Source of the DNA: Planctomycetaceae bacterium
Lineage (GTDB): Bacteria; Planctomycetota; Planctomycetia; Planctomycetales; Planctomycetaceae
Length of the DNA stretch: 64,000 bases
Assembly: GCA_947476295.1 (NCBI GenBank)
Contig: CANJQC010000012.1
Coordinates: 1 to 64,000, forward strand
Direction: 5' to 3'
Below the pieces are notes generated by a model. That model was given only the letters and a program-made list of their open reading frames with translations. It had not been told where the DNA came from and ran no database searches. The position numbers were made by a program, and so were the translations under genes. Shown here one piece after another: positions 27,298 through 36,620 of this stretch. The stretch's first letter is position 1. The number at the start of each line of letters is the position of its first letter.

Positions 27298-29394
27298 ATG
27301 AGTATTCGGCGATTCTTAAAATTCTTCGTGGGTTCAGTGTCGGTCTTGTGTGCTGCCGCAGGGGTGCTGCAGTTTCTCTGCGATGAAGCAACGGCAAATG
27401 ATCCGGAAACAGCAACCGCTTCCTCAGCGCCCGCAGATCTTCGGCAGCGAGCCAAACTGCTGCGTCCCGTCGATCATGGAGTCGGGCGTCTTGTCGCGGA
27501 CATGACATTTTCGGATCTTGAAAGCAAGCAACGATCGCTTGGAGAATTTAAGAACCGCAAACTGGTGGTTGTTGCGATGACCAGCACAAGCTGTCCGTTG
27601 AGCAAAAAATATCTGCCCACGCTGACCGAGCTGGCAAAGAATTATGCAGCAAAAGACGTGCAGTTCATTGCGGTCAACTGTATACCAACGGACAAGCCGG
27701 AGGATATGAAGGCTGCTGCTCAGGCATTCGGCGATACAGCTTTGTACGTTCACGACTCAGACGAGGAACTGGCTCGCCACCTTGGAGCGATGACAACAAC
27801 CGACGTACTCGTGCTCGATCCGGCGCGAACCGTTGTGTATCACGGAGCCATCGATGATCAGTATGGCATCGGCTATGCTCTGGATGCACCGCGTCACACG
27901 TTCCTTGCGACAGCGCTCGATTCACTGCTGGCCGGGCACTCGCCTGAGGTTACGGCCACGGCTGCTCCTGGTTGTTCGCTGGATCACGAATCATCGAACA
28001 CAGCGGCCACAGACAGCACGTATCACAATCGCATCTCCCGCATCATGCAGCAGAACTGCATTGAATGTCACCGTACTGGCGGCGTTGGTCCATTCGCCCT
28101 CGATTCCTACGCTGATGTCGTCGCGCATGCTCCGATGATTCGGGACGTCATTGAACGCGGAGCGATGCCACCGTGGTTTGCGGCGAAGCCCGAAGGCGGT
28201 CACGAGAGTGTCTGGGCGAACGATCGTTCTCTGTCCGATCCGGATCGAAACGATCTGACGGCATGGATCAAAGGCAGCCGCACGGAGGGCAACCCGGCCG
28301 ATGCTCCTGTTCCGCGAACGTTTGCAGAAGAATGGACCATTGGTGAGCCGGACTACGTTGTTCAGATTCCGAAGCCTATCGAAATCAAGGCGACCGGAAC
28401 CATGCGGTATCAGAATGTGAAGACTCAGACGACTCTGGATGAGGATAAGTGGGTTCAGGGATACGAAATCCTTCCGACTGACCGCAGTGTCGTGCATCAC
28501 GTCCTCGTCAACGTTTATGAGAAGGGAGCTGAGCGAGCCCGGGATCGTGAAGAAGGAGTTGGCGGATACTGGGCAGCCTATGTTCCGGGAAACTCGGGGC
28601 AACTGTATCCGGACGGCTTTGCAAAGAAACTTCCGGCCGGTGCGACGGTGACTTTTCAGATTCACTACACACCCAGTGGAGTAGCGACACAGGATCAGCT
28701 GAAGATGGGTTTGATCTTTGCGAAGGCTGAGCCGAAATACGTGGTCACAACAATTCCCCTGGCAGATGTCGATCTCAACATTCCTCCGCACGCGGCAAAC
28801 CACGTGGAAACGATTACTCGGCCTGTTCCCGCCGACATCAACGTGATGGCCTACATGGCTCACATGCATGTGCGAGGCAAGTCATTCAACTTCGAACTTA
28901 CGACGCCCGACGGAAAAACTGAAAGGCTGCTGGATATTCCACGCTACGATTTCAACTGGCAGGTGCGATACGATTATCGTGAACCCAGAGTCATTCCTAA
29001 AGGCAGCCGCCTGAAGGTGACGGCGGCCTTCGATAACAGCGAAGGCAATCCGGCAAATCCTGATCCCACAGAAACGGTGCATTGGGGCGAACAGACCTAC
29101 GAGGAAATGCTGATTGGTTATGTCGAGACTTATGCTCCAGTCGGCGCACCGCGCCCAACGATGAATACTCGCACGGGTGCAGGCGGCGGGTTATTCACGT
29201 TGCTCGATTCAGATGGTGACGATAACCTCAGCAAGGACGAAGCAATGAAAGCGATTGATCGAGTGCCTGCGTTGAAGGATAATCCTATTGCTGTGGATCT
29301 CCTGTTCAACCGCATTGATCTGGATAAAGATGGCAAACTGAGCATGGAGGAATTCGGAAAACTGCGAGAGGAACTCGGAGGCCGCAAGAAGTAA
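27298..29394 (+). CDS. redoxin / c-type haem / copper-monooxygenase-like / EF-hand protein
   Basis: 698 residues, exported (hydrophobic N-terminus, residues ~5-28). Domains in order: a redoxin domain (~60-200) with a single-cysteine active region TSTSCPLSKKYLP near residue 98 instead of CxxC; a haem c motif CIECH at ~253-257 followed by the cytochrome-like GGVGPFALDSYADV; then a region resembling PHM-type copper ascorbate monooxygenases. In that region the probable metal ligands are SVVHHVLVNVYE, FQIHYTPSG and MAHMHVRGKSFNFEL. Two EF-hand loops close the protein (DSDGDDNLSKDE near 637 and DLDKDGKLSMEE near 673). The combination suggests a periplasmic electron-transfer or oxidation enzyme; the substrate is unknown. 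Confidence 0.8.
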   Translation: MSIRRFLKFFVGSVSVLCAAAGVLQFLCDEATANDPETATASSAPADLRQRAKLLRPVDHGVGRLVADMTFSDLESKQRSLGEFKNRKLVVVAMTSTSCPLSKKYLPTLTELAKNYAAKDVQFIAVNCIPTDKPEDMKAAAQAFGDTALYVHDSDEELARHLGAMTTTDVLVLDPARTVVYHGAIDDQYGIGYALDAPRHTFLATALDSLLAGHSPEVTATAAPGCSLDHESSNTAATDSTYHNRISRIMQQNCIECHRTGGVGPFALDSYADVVAHAPMIRDVIERGAMPPWFAAKPEGGHESVWANDRSLSDPDRNDLTAWIKGSRTEGNPADAPVPRTFAEEWTIGEPDYVVQIPKPIEIKATGTMRYQNVKTQTTLDEDKWVQGYEILPTDRSVVHHVLVNVYEKGAERARDREEGVGGYWAAYVPGNSGQLYPDGFAKKLPAGATVTFQIHYTPSGVATQDQLKMGLIFAKAEPKYVVTTIPLADVDLNIPPHAANHVETITRPVPADINVMAYMAHMHVRGKSFNFELTTPDGKTERLLDIPRYDFNWQVRYDYREPRVIPKGSRLKVTAAFDNSEGNPANPDPTETVHWGEQTYEEMLIGYVETYAPVGAPRPTMNTRTGAGGGLFTLLDSDGDDNLSKDEAMKAIDRVPALKDNPIAVDLLFNRIDLDKDGKLSMEEFGKLREELGGRKK

Positions 29395-29481
29395 GGATGG
29401 AACTCACGTTGCGGCGTTTATGAAGATCCGATTACGATTCAACGTCCTTCGTCGAAACGGAACACCTCACGGAAATTCTGC

Positions 29482-30366
29482 GTGCAGTTCAGGCTGGTCA
29501 ATTCATTCACATGGATTTTCAATGTCGCGACTGCCGGTTTGCTGACTCTGCCCGGCTGCGCGACGACACCGTACACTTTGGGATCAGCTCAGACGTATCA
29601 TACGTCACCGCAACTGGCGGCACGAACGCAGACTCAAATCGAACGTGGCCAGCCTAATGTCGTTGTGGATTCTATCGGCTGGGTGTGGGGAATTCCGGCA
29701 AAGATCACGCTCTTCGATCGGCGTGTTGAAAATCATCGGATCGATTCTCAGACGGAAGCGGAGATCGCGGCCTATCTGAACGACAACGAACTTTCAACAG
29801 TGAAAGTTCGACTCAATCAGTATCGTCCTCTTGATGACTGGAAACGTCTTGCTGCCAACACATCCGTCGGCGCCGGCTGGCGTTACACATTCGGCGCATT
29901 CATTGTGCTGGGTGAAACAATTTTCCCGGGACGAGTGTTCGGAAGTGATCACTACAATCCGTACACGAACACGATTCATCTGTATTCCAACGTGCCCGCG
30001 CTGGCCCTGCACGAAGCAAGTCACTCAAAAGACTACGCGCGTCGGAAATGGAAAGGCACATACGCTGCGGCCTACTTTCTGCCTAGCGTTCCTCTTTATC
30101 AGGAAGCCATCGCGACAAACGACGCACTCGGTTACGTAATGACGACGGGCGATCTTCAATCGCGGCAGGAAGCATACGAAATCCTGTACCCGGCGTACGG
30201 CACATACGTCGGCGACGCGATCTCCGGGGCCGTTCCAGGCGGTTACTTTGTCGGACTGATCGGTGGCCACATTGCGGGCCGCTGGAAATCATGGGATCTC
30301 GCCAGAACCTATGACGCAGACAACGATGCGTTTCTGCACAGTCGCCAGCCCGCAGAAATCGATTAG
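29482..30366 (+). CDS. putative lipoprotein with HExxH metalloprotease-like motif
   Basis: 294 residues from a GTG at 29482. The N-terminus is a lipoprotein signal (VATAGLLTLPGCATTPYT, cysteine near residue 26). The middle contains ALALHEASHSKDYARRKW, an HExxH zinc motif at ~176-180. The glutamate in SVPLYQEAIATNDALGY lies ~30 residues further and could be the third ligand, as in gluzincins. No named family was recognised, so activity is a hypothesis. The stop codon overlaps that of the convergent YugP-type peptidase gene by a few bases (30363-30366). Confidence 0.65.
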   Translation: MQFRLVNSFTWIFNVATAGLLTLPGCATTPYTLGSAQTYHTSPQLAARTQTQIERGQPNVVVDSIGWVWGIPAKITLFDRRVENHRIDSQTEAEIAAYLNDNELSTVKVRLNQYRPLDDWKRLAANTSVGAGWRYTFGAFIVLGETIFPGRVFGSDHYNPYTNTIHLYSNVPALALHEASHSKDYARRKWKGTYAAAYFLPSVPLYQEAIATNDALGYVMTTGDLQSRQEAYEILYPAYGTYVGDAISGAVPGGYFVGLIGGHIAGRWKSWDLARTYDADNDAFLHSRQPAEID

Positions 30367-31058
30367 TCGCGCCGACCGCCGAGCAGTCCGGACCGCCAAA
30401 GGTAGTAAAGCAGTGTCAGCAGACTGCTGACAAAGGCCGCGATGTATGTTAGCGCTGCGGCGTTCAGTACGCGATCGACACCGACTCGTTCATCATCCCC
30501 AATGATCCCGGCCTCCACGCAGAGGCGCTTTGCGCGCGAGCTGGCGTTGAATTCAACCGGCAGCGTGATGAGCTGAAAAACAACGATCAGCGAAAATGCG
30601 ATAATGCCAAGAATCAGCAGCGGCTGCAGATGCAGGAACAGCCCCAGCATCAACAGGCTATTTGAAAATGGTGCCCCGAAACTTACGACCGGGACAATTG
30701 CAGATCTTAGTCCCAGCGGGACATATCCACGAGCATCCTGAATCGCATGTCCCGCCTCATGACACGCGACACCGATTGCCGCCACTGACTGACTGCCATA
30801 AACCTGCTCGGACAATGCCAGCGTCTTTGTCGATGGGTTGTAGTGGTCGCTGAGAAATCCATTCGTAGGCACGACTTGCACATCGTGAATCCCGGCGTTT
30901 TCCATAAGAATCTTTGCGGCCTGGGCCCCCGTATAGCCTCGTCGGGTGCCAACTTTTGAGTATTTGCTGAATGCTGATTTAACCAGCATGCTCGCAATCC
31001 CGGACATGATCAGACCGGGAATCAGGACAATCAGTATGTAATTCATGTCAAAAAACAT
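30363..31058 (-). CDS. YugP-type membrane zinc metallopeptidase (PF04298)
   Basis: 231 residues. A hydrophobic N-terminus (residues ~5-27) is followed by SKVGTRRGYTGAQAAKILME and the zinc motif HEAGH at 100-104 (VACHEAGHAIQDARGYVPLG). Several membrane helices come next, and the C-terminus is LTLLYYLWRSG. This is the YugP/neutral zinc metallopeptidase 2 family at its normal length (~230). It is an inner-membrane protease with unknown targets. It is convergent with the HExxH lipoprotein, with overlapping stops. Confidence 0.92.
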   Translation of the reverse strand: MFFDMNYILIVLIPGLIMSGIASMLVKSAFSKYSKVGTRRGYTGAQAAKILMENAGIHDVQVVPTNGFLSDHYNPSTKTLALSEQVYGSQSVAAIGVACHEAGHAIQDARGYVPLGLRSAIVPVVSFGAPFSNSLLMLGLFLHLQPLLILGIIAFSLIVVFQLITLPVEFNASSRAKRLCVEAGIIGDDERVGVDRVLNAAALTYIAAFVSSLLTLLYYLWRSGLLGGRRD

Positions 31059-31279
31059 TGTGATACCTCACATTCTGGATTTGGCTCGCTGCCCAAACGG
31101 CAGCATTGTGATCTAGTAGTTGATATGCAAGTGACGTGCCAGTCACATACGGAGCGGGGTGTACGGATCGATTTTCAAAACCGAAACGGTCACTTCAAGG
31201 CTCCCCTCGAGTGGGAGAGGTGCAAAGACATTGATCAAACCGGCGCAGCACGAGCCATGTCTTCCCTTTGAACAGACTG

Positions 31280-31585
31280 TCAATTCTCGATCACGTCCAG
31301 CTTTGCCCCAAACAACCGGAGAGCGTTGTCTCTGAGAATTTTCCGCTTAGCGTCGAGGGACAAATCCGCGTGATCAATGCGGGCGCGTTGTATTGCGGTG
31401 TGGTAGAGCGGCGTGTCGGTGCCGAACAGCACTCGGTCGATGCCGACCTCGCGCACGGCCCACTCGATCAGACCCGGCGTGATCGAACGGGCGCTTGACG
31501 TGTCGGCGAGGACGTTGCCGTGTCGGCTTTGCTGGATTGCCCTAACCTGATGAGTCGCCATGATGCCACTGGGGTATCGTTTCAT
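31280..31585 (-). pseudogene. amidohydrolase (TIM-barrel, PF04909-like), C-terminal remnant
   Basis: About 100 codons. NVLADTSSARSITPGLIEWA and VGIDRVLFGTDTPLYHTAIQ, followed by LRDNALRLFGAKL, are the last strands of amidohydrolase-2 type barrels; the GTD carries the final metal-binding aspartate in this family. The family has ~280-350 residues, so the N-terminal two thirds are missing, and upstream (31586-31683) nothing recognisable continues it. It is a decayed gene between the zinc peptidase and the sialidase-fusion gene. Confidence 0.65.
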
Positions 31586-31683
31586 CAGATGTTCTCACTT
31601 TCTCAATGACCAAAACTCGGAAGGGGAGCCTGCCATCCAGATTATAAAAGGTCTAGGTCCATGGGACATCCGGGATTTCGATG

Positions 31684-34053
31684 TCAGTCGTTTGGTAGCA
31701 ACAGTTTTGATTTTGGATGATTGGCAAACGGCCAGTTGGTACTCGGATACGTGATCGTAAGTTCGGGTGTTTCGTATCGCTCACCGTTGTTGGCTAGGCT
31801 GTGCATGACGCGGTCAAGAATGCCGGTTGTGAGCAGTGTCCGTTCAACCGGGTAGGGGGCCTTGCCGGTATGCACCATCTCTTCAAATGCCCGAACGAGA
31901 TACGCGAAGTGTCCGTACGGCCGGCCCTCCTGCAGCTTGAACCAGGTTGCCACGGGCTCCTCTCGACCTTTCAGTTTGAAGGCGCATGCGAAATGTCCGG
32001 CTAGGCCATTGGCCATCACCACTGAGGAGCGAAGTCCATCGCGATGCTCCAGCAGAAATACGGCGGATTCAGAACCCGGCTGCCATTGAGCGGTGTCCTC
32101 CGGCGCGCCGGGCATCTGCCGTCGAGCGGCGGCGAACAATCGACTCGACCACTGGCCAGCCGTCTCCGTCTCTCGAATCTGATTTCCTGAAACGGCGCGG
32201 ACAGCCACCACTCCCGTCTCACCACCCAGACGTCGTTCCAGCATGCACTGGTGTGCCTCGAGTGCGTGAAAGCCGTAGTCTTCCAATCCGCCGTAGCCGA
32301 TTGTGAGTGCCTCTTCGATCTCGCAGTCATGTGGCAGTTCAAGGGGCGGCATTCGCCACGCGACGGGCAGCGAAGAGCCTGCCAGAAACGGAAACGGCAT
32401 CTCTCGCGCGGTATCGACCATTGCCTGGGCATCATCCCGCCGATACGAGAGATGCTTGTCGTTGAAGACGGGAACCACCTGACCGCAACGACGAAACGTC
32501 GCCGTGATCTCGTCGAAGAAACGCCGCCGCGGATACATCTTCTGTTGAGTCTCCGCCAGTCGGGGATAATCACCATGCTCCCCGATACTCAGTACGCCTG
32601 CGACCTGCAGCTGATTCGTACCTGACGTCAGGGCATCGTCGATTGTGGGTGAAATACGAAAACCATACTCTCTGGCCTTGTCGCGACTGATGTCGTTTCC
32701 AGGTACCTGATCAGTGTAAACGGACACAATTTGTAAGTCTGGCCCCGGACCACCGTCCTGCTGAAAGCCGCTCAGAATCTTCCCGACCACCACATCCGCA
32801 TGGCTGTTATTGAGATAAGCCGTAACAATCGCAGCGACGGGCAACTTCTGCCGCGACGTCGGTCGCTCTTCATCGCGCCCTGCCGCGTTGATGACACCAG
32901 CTAGTCGAAATGAGTCGATCACGATCGACTGATCGCTGTCACCGTAAGCATCGTCACCTCCGACATGACCGAAGACAAGAATCCGTCCGTCCTTTGTCTG
33001 CACCGAGCGAGGGTAATAGGCGGAGCCCGGGAGGTCGAGCTTGTGCCAATTCTCTCCAGCGTCACTCGTCCAGTGAATGCCGTTGGTGGCAACGTGCAGA
33101 ATCGGACCCTCGCGCGTCCCAAGCAGTTCCGGCTGGCCACTGTGTGGAAGTGCCGACGGGCGAGCCTCCTGCGCGGTCCAGGTGTCGCCGGATTTCCTGA
33201 GAGTACTCTGCCAGCGTTGAGTGTGATCGGCACGGCGGAAGACGGCCAGCAAGTCGCCGTTGGCGAGTTCCGCGATGTCAAATTCCTCGGTCCAGCCTCC
33301 ACGTTGTTCGGCAAGAGTCGCGGGCAGCGGGCCTTTCCAGGTGCGGCCCTGATCAGACGAAACCAGCAGTGCCGGTTCGACTTCTTTGCTGAATTCCGCC
33401 CGCGTCTGGCTGCCAGCCGGAGCCTGCGTGACACCAGCCAGAAAGACGATCCGACCATCTCGTAACACACGAAGGCGTCGTGGCCAGGTCGAAAACTTTG
33501 CAGCGTCAATCGGTACTTCGGGCTTGCCCCATGTCTTCGCGCCGTCGCTGGACCGCTGCAGGAAACCAGTCTGCGGCAAATCCGGATCGTACGGAAGATA
33601 GAACCCGAAGACGCCGCGCAAGACAGTGCCATCGGCCAGCGCAGTCTGAGCCTCATTGGTGACACCGTTCATGCACGACTTGAAGGAGTCGGCACTGACT
33701 TGCACCCAAGTCTCTCCTGCGTCAGCAGAGCGGAGATGGACATTGCGCATGTCGAGGCCGGTCATGTCGTAGCCGGGGTGACCATCAGGAGGCCATGCTA
33801 ATTTATACTGCACTTCTTTGGGTGCCCGCGGCCGCCCTTCGACCGGCCCGGTCGCCTGCGCGAAACTCACCATCAGACTGTCGTCCGGCATCGTCCAGGC
33901 ACCGACCCAGCTTGTGAACCCCGGCGTCTGTGGCGAATGATAGATCGTCTGCCGCTGGTGTTCGATGGCCGAGTACTCATCCGCTCGACCCGTCGCCATC
34001 ATCGCAGCAATCAGGAATACAGCCACCTTCGAGATCGAGAGTCGTTTTTTCAT
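31684..34053 (-). CDS. sialidase-type BNR protein fused to a planctomycete-specific C-terminal domain
   Basis: 789 residues with a signal peptide (VAVFLIAAMMATGRA). Residues ~25-390 form a sialidase-like propeller with Asp-box motifs: SADAGETW, SSDGAKTW, SSDQGRTW and SDAGENW. A second domain follows from ~405: LPVAAIVTAYLNNSHADVVV, then VAGVLSIGEHGDYP, MYPRRRFFDEI, VPVFNDKHLSYR and GYGGLEDYGFHALEAHQCML. I know this second part as a stand-alone exported protein in planctomycetes, without a named function. The fusion of the two in one frame looks unusual. Expected location is outside the inner membrane, perhaps acting on glycans, but catalytic residues were not verified. Confidence 0.72.
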   Translation of the reverse strand: MKKRLSISKVAVFLIAAMMATGRADEYSAIEHQRQTIYHSPQTPGFTSWVGAWTMPDDSLMVSFAQATGPVEGRPRAPKEVQYKLAWPPDGHPGYDMTGLDMRNVHLRSADAGETWVQVSADSFKSCMNGVTNEAQTALADGTVLRGVFGFYLPYDPDLPQTGFLQRSSDGAKTWGKPEVPIDAAKFSTWPRRLRVLRDGRIVFLAGVTQAPAGSQTRAEFSKEVEPALLVSSDQGRTWKGPLPATLAEQRGGWTEEFDIAELANGDLLAVFRRADHTQRWQSTLRKSGDTWTAQEARPSALPHSGQPELLGTREGPILHVATNGIHWTSDAGENWHKLDLPGSAYYPRSVQTKDGRILVFGHVGGDDAYGDSDQSIVIDSFRLAGVINAAGRDEERPTSRQKLPVAAIVTAYLNNSHADVVVGKILSGFQQDGGPGPDLQIVSVYTDQVPGNDISRDKAREYGFRISPTIDDALTSGTNQLQVAGVLSIGEHGDYPRLAETQQKMYPRRRFFDEITATFRRCGQVVPVFNDKHLSYRRDDAQAMVDTAREMPFPFLAGSSLPVAWRMPPLELPHDCEIEEALTIGYGGLEDYGFHALEAHQCMLERRLGGETGVVAVRAVSGNQIRETETAGQWSSRLFAAARRQMPGAPEDTAQWQPGSESAVFLLEHRDGLRSSVVMANGLAGHFACAFKLKGREEPVATWFKLQEGRPYGHFAYLVRAFEEMVHTGKAPYPVERTLLTTGILDRVMHSLANNGERYETPELTITYPSTNWPFANHPKSKLLLPND

Positions 34054-34120
34054 GTCGTTGATTCCTCATCAAGGTCATGCGAGCTGTGTTCATTACGATA
34101 TTCGCTGGTCACAGAATGTT

Positions 34121-36157
34121 TCAGCCAAGTCGACCAAATTGTTGATCCAATGTGCCTCGACTTAATGTCAGGGCCGTTGGGCGACCGTGAGGGCAGTGGT
34201 GAGAATCGTCAACGAGATGGCGTTGCCGCAATAGCTCCTGCATTTCCTCGAGCGTTAATCGCTGGCCTGACTTGATGGCGGCTCGGCATGACATCGTGTG
34301 CAGCATATGATCAAGCAGATCGCGACGGTTCATCTTGCCGTCGTTCTGAATCAACTGCTCGGCAAAGTCCTTAACGATGCGTATCAAATTGCCCCTCGGA
34401 ATCAGCGTCGGATGCGACATGAGCAGAATCGTCGTGCCACCGAACTCCTGAAGTTCAAAGCCGATCTCCCTGAGCAGGTCCAGTGATTCCAGCAACGCGA
34501 CACATTCCGTCGCAGAACATTCGATCGTTTCCGGAATCAGCAGACGCTGGCGTTCGACGCCGCCGGACAGAATCCGTTTGCGAAGATGTTCATACAGAAT
34601 TCTTTCGTGCAATGCGTGCTGGTCGATGACTTCCAGACCCGCCTCACTGGCCACGACAAGGTAGCAATCGTGAATCTGAAAGGCACGGAATTCGTCGTTG
34701 CTCGGACGCGCAGCCACGTTGATCGCCTGCTCGATGTCGGCAGCGGACGGAATCGGTAGAGCAGCGACGTCCGGTTCAGCATTGACGACTCCGACCGGCA
34801 TACTTGTCGATCCGGCGGACGACTCAGGAATATCTCGGAGGGCTGACGCCCTGCCGCTCGCCTGATCGGTGAAGTCCGTTATTCCGGGAGCATGTGAGTC
34901 GAATACGGAATCTTGTGATCCGCGTCGCTGATGCGGCTCCACGGCCAGCGCCGCAATCACGTCGGGATTTGTGAAAACAGCACGATCGTTGGACGACGAT
35001 CGTGAAAACTCACCAATCCGAGGCGGAGAGCTGACCGTCGCGTGCGACGCCCACAGATCGAGTTCCTTTTGAGGCTGCGAAGCGGTCACGGGGCGATCAA
35101 ATCGCAATTCATTCGAACGCCCGGAACCGGGAACTTCGATGTTTGAGCGAAACTCCAGCGTCAGAAATTTGTCACGCAGCGTTTTGAGCATCTGACGATA
35201 CAGAAGCTGGCTGTCCTGAAAACGAACTTCGCTCTTGGTCGGATGCACATTCACGTCCACCAGCGCCGGCGGAAGTTCAAGGAATAGAAAACTCACGGGA
35301 TGCCGCCCGACCATCAACAGGCCGCGATACGCTTCCGCCAAAGCATGTTGTAGGCTGCGGTCCTGAATCCAGCGCCCGTTGAGGAACAAAAACTGGTCTT
35401 TCCTCGTTGATCGACTGAGCGATGGCGAACCGACATAACCCCACAATCGAATTTTTCCGCCGGTCGGCAGCTCCGCTTCGGACGAAACGGCGATCAGATG
35501 ATCGGCCACCTCGCTGCCAAAGAAACGACGAATACGTTCGAGCGGCTCCGCAGCGGCAGGCAATTCGTACACGAGTTTTTCATTGTGCCGCAGTACCAGG
35601 TGCAGACGCGGATTGGCGAGTGCAATGCGGGAAAAGTGTTCGGCAATGTGTCCGAATTCTGTCGTGGCCTTCTTGAGAAATCGACGCCGAGCCGGCGTGT
35701 TGAAGAACAGATTTTGAACTTCCATCACAGTGCCGGACGGACACCCGCAATCGCGATTGATCACAATCTGTCCGCCGTGACTGTCCAGTTCACGACCGAC
35801 AGGACATTCTTCGGGGCGAGTACGAATTCGAAATTTTGCGACCGAGGCGATTGATGCCAGTGCTTCGCCGCGAAACCCCAGCGTGCTGACATGATCCAGA
35901 TCAGCGTCCGAGCGAATCTTGCTGGTCGCATGACTGGTGACGGCCAGTAGAATGTCGTCCGGATGAATACCTTCGCCGTTGTCGGAAATGCGAATCAAAT
36001 CCATACCGCCGTTGACGATATCGACTTCGATTCGAGTCGATAACGCATCGACGCTGTTTTCCAGCAGTTCCTTCACCACGCTGGCCGGACGTTCAATTAC
36101 TTCCCCGGCAGCAATGCGGTTGACAACGTGAGCATCCAGTTGCTGAATTCGAGTCAT
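34121..36157 (-). CDS. mutL: DNA mismatch repair protein MutL
   Basis: 678 residues from the ATG at 36157 (MTRIQQLDAHVVNRIAAGEV); the frame extends to 36328, but the extra 57 residues do not resemble MutL. The GHKL ATPase motifs are intact: NRIAAGEVIERPASVVKELL, DNGEGIHPDD, TLGFRGEALASI and the GTVMEVQNLFFNTPARRRFL region. The C-terminal half carries DQHALHERILYE, the DQHA(x2)E(x4)E endonuclease motif near residue 511, and CPHGRPT near the end. It is therefore a nicking-type MutL, as in bacteria that lack MutH. It acts with MutS in strand-directed mismatch repair. Confidence 0.95.
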   Translation of the reverse strand: MTRIQQLDAHVVNRIAAGEVIERPASVVKELLENSVDALSTRIEVDIVNGGMDLIRISDNGEGIHPDDILLAVTSHATSKIRSDADLDHVSTLGFRGEALASIASVAKFRIRTRPEECPVGRELDSHGGQIVINRDCGCPSGTVMEVQNLFFNTPARRRFLKKATTEFGHIAEHFSRIALANPRLHLVLRHNEKLVYELPAAAEPLERIRRFFGSEVADHLIAVSSEAELPTGGKIRLWGYVGSPSLSRSTRKDQFLFLNGRWIQDRSLQHALAEAYRGLLMVGRHPVSFLFLELPPALVDVNVHPTKSEVRFQDSQLLYRQMLKTLRDKFLTLEFRSNIEVPGSGRSNELRFDRPVTASQPQKELDLWASHATVSSPPRIGEFSRSSSNDRAVFTNPDVIAALAVEPHQRRGSQDSVFDSHAPGITDFTDQASGRASALRDIPESSAGSTSMPVGVVNAEPDVAALPIPSAADIEQAINVAARPSNDEFRAFQIHDCYLVVASEAGLEVIDQHALHERILYEHLRKRILSGGVERQRLLIPETIECSATECVALLESLDLLREIGFELQEFGGTTILLMSHPTLIPRGNLIRIVKDFAEQLIQNDGKMNRRDLLDHMLHTMSCRAAIKSGQRLTLEEMQELLRQRHLVDDSHHCPHGRPTALTLSRGTLDQQFGRLG

Positions 36158-36349
36158 GTCGGAGCGTAACCAATTCACTGGTCGAAAGAACGGTCCATGC
36201 GTGATCGTGAAGTATAACGGATGGCGATTCAGATTTCGCGTGTGATCATAAACCAGGTTCTGCCGGCGCGTGCGTCTGAAAAGTAGGCAGGGAATCCTCT
36301 GGAGAGAGCGGTCGCGAATGAATCGCACGGCGACGTCACAGTGTCGAAA

Positions 36350-36432
36350 TCATTAGTGTTCGATTAGCGAAGATTAGTGTTCCGCGCAGCGAAAGAGAGA
36401 ACACTCATCAGCACTGATCGCCACTAATCACA
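36350..36432. repeat. inverted repeat with ATTAGTG/CACTAAT units
   Basis: GATTAGTGTTC at 36372-36382 pairs with GAACACTCATC at 36399-36409 (10 of 11 complementary). Outer copies of ATTAGTG (36352) and CACTAATC (36422) add a second level. The region lies upstream of mutL and downstream of the membrane-protein gene, both on the minus strand. It may work as a terminator for neither (no T-run seen), or be a dispersed repeat. Confidence 0.45.
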
Positions 36433-36620
36433 ACCCAGCAAACTCGATGACTCTGTGTCGTCCCAAGGAAATTTTGTCGATGCCGTTCGCGAGAGACGCG
36501 AGAAGTATGGCATACATCGAGGTTTCTTTACCTACTTTCCTGATGCATACACGTCCTGCCGTCCTGCCGGGCAGGACTTTCGCCGTAAGGCAAACCGCTT
36601 TGGTACGGAATGGCATACAT

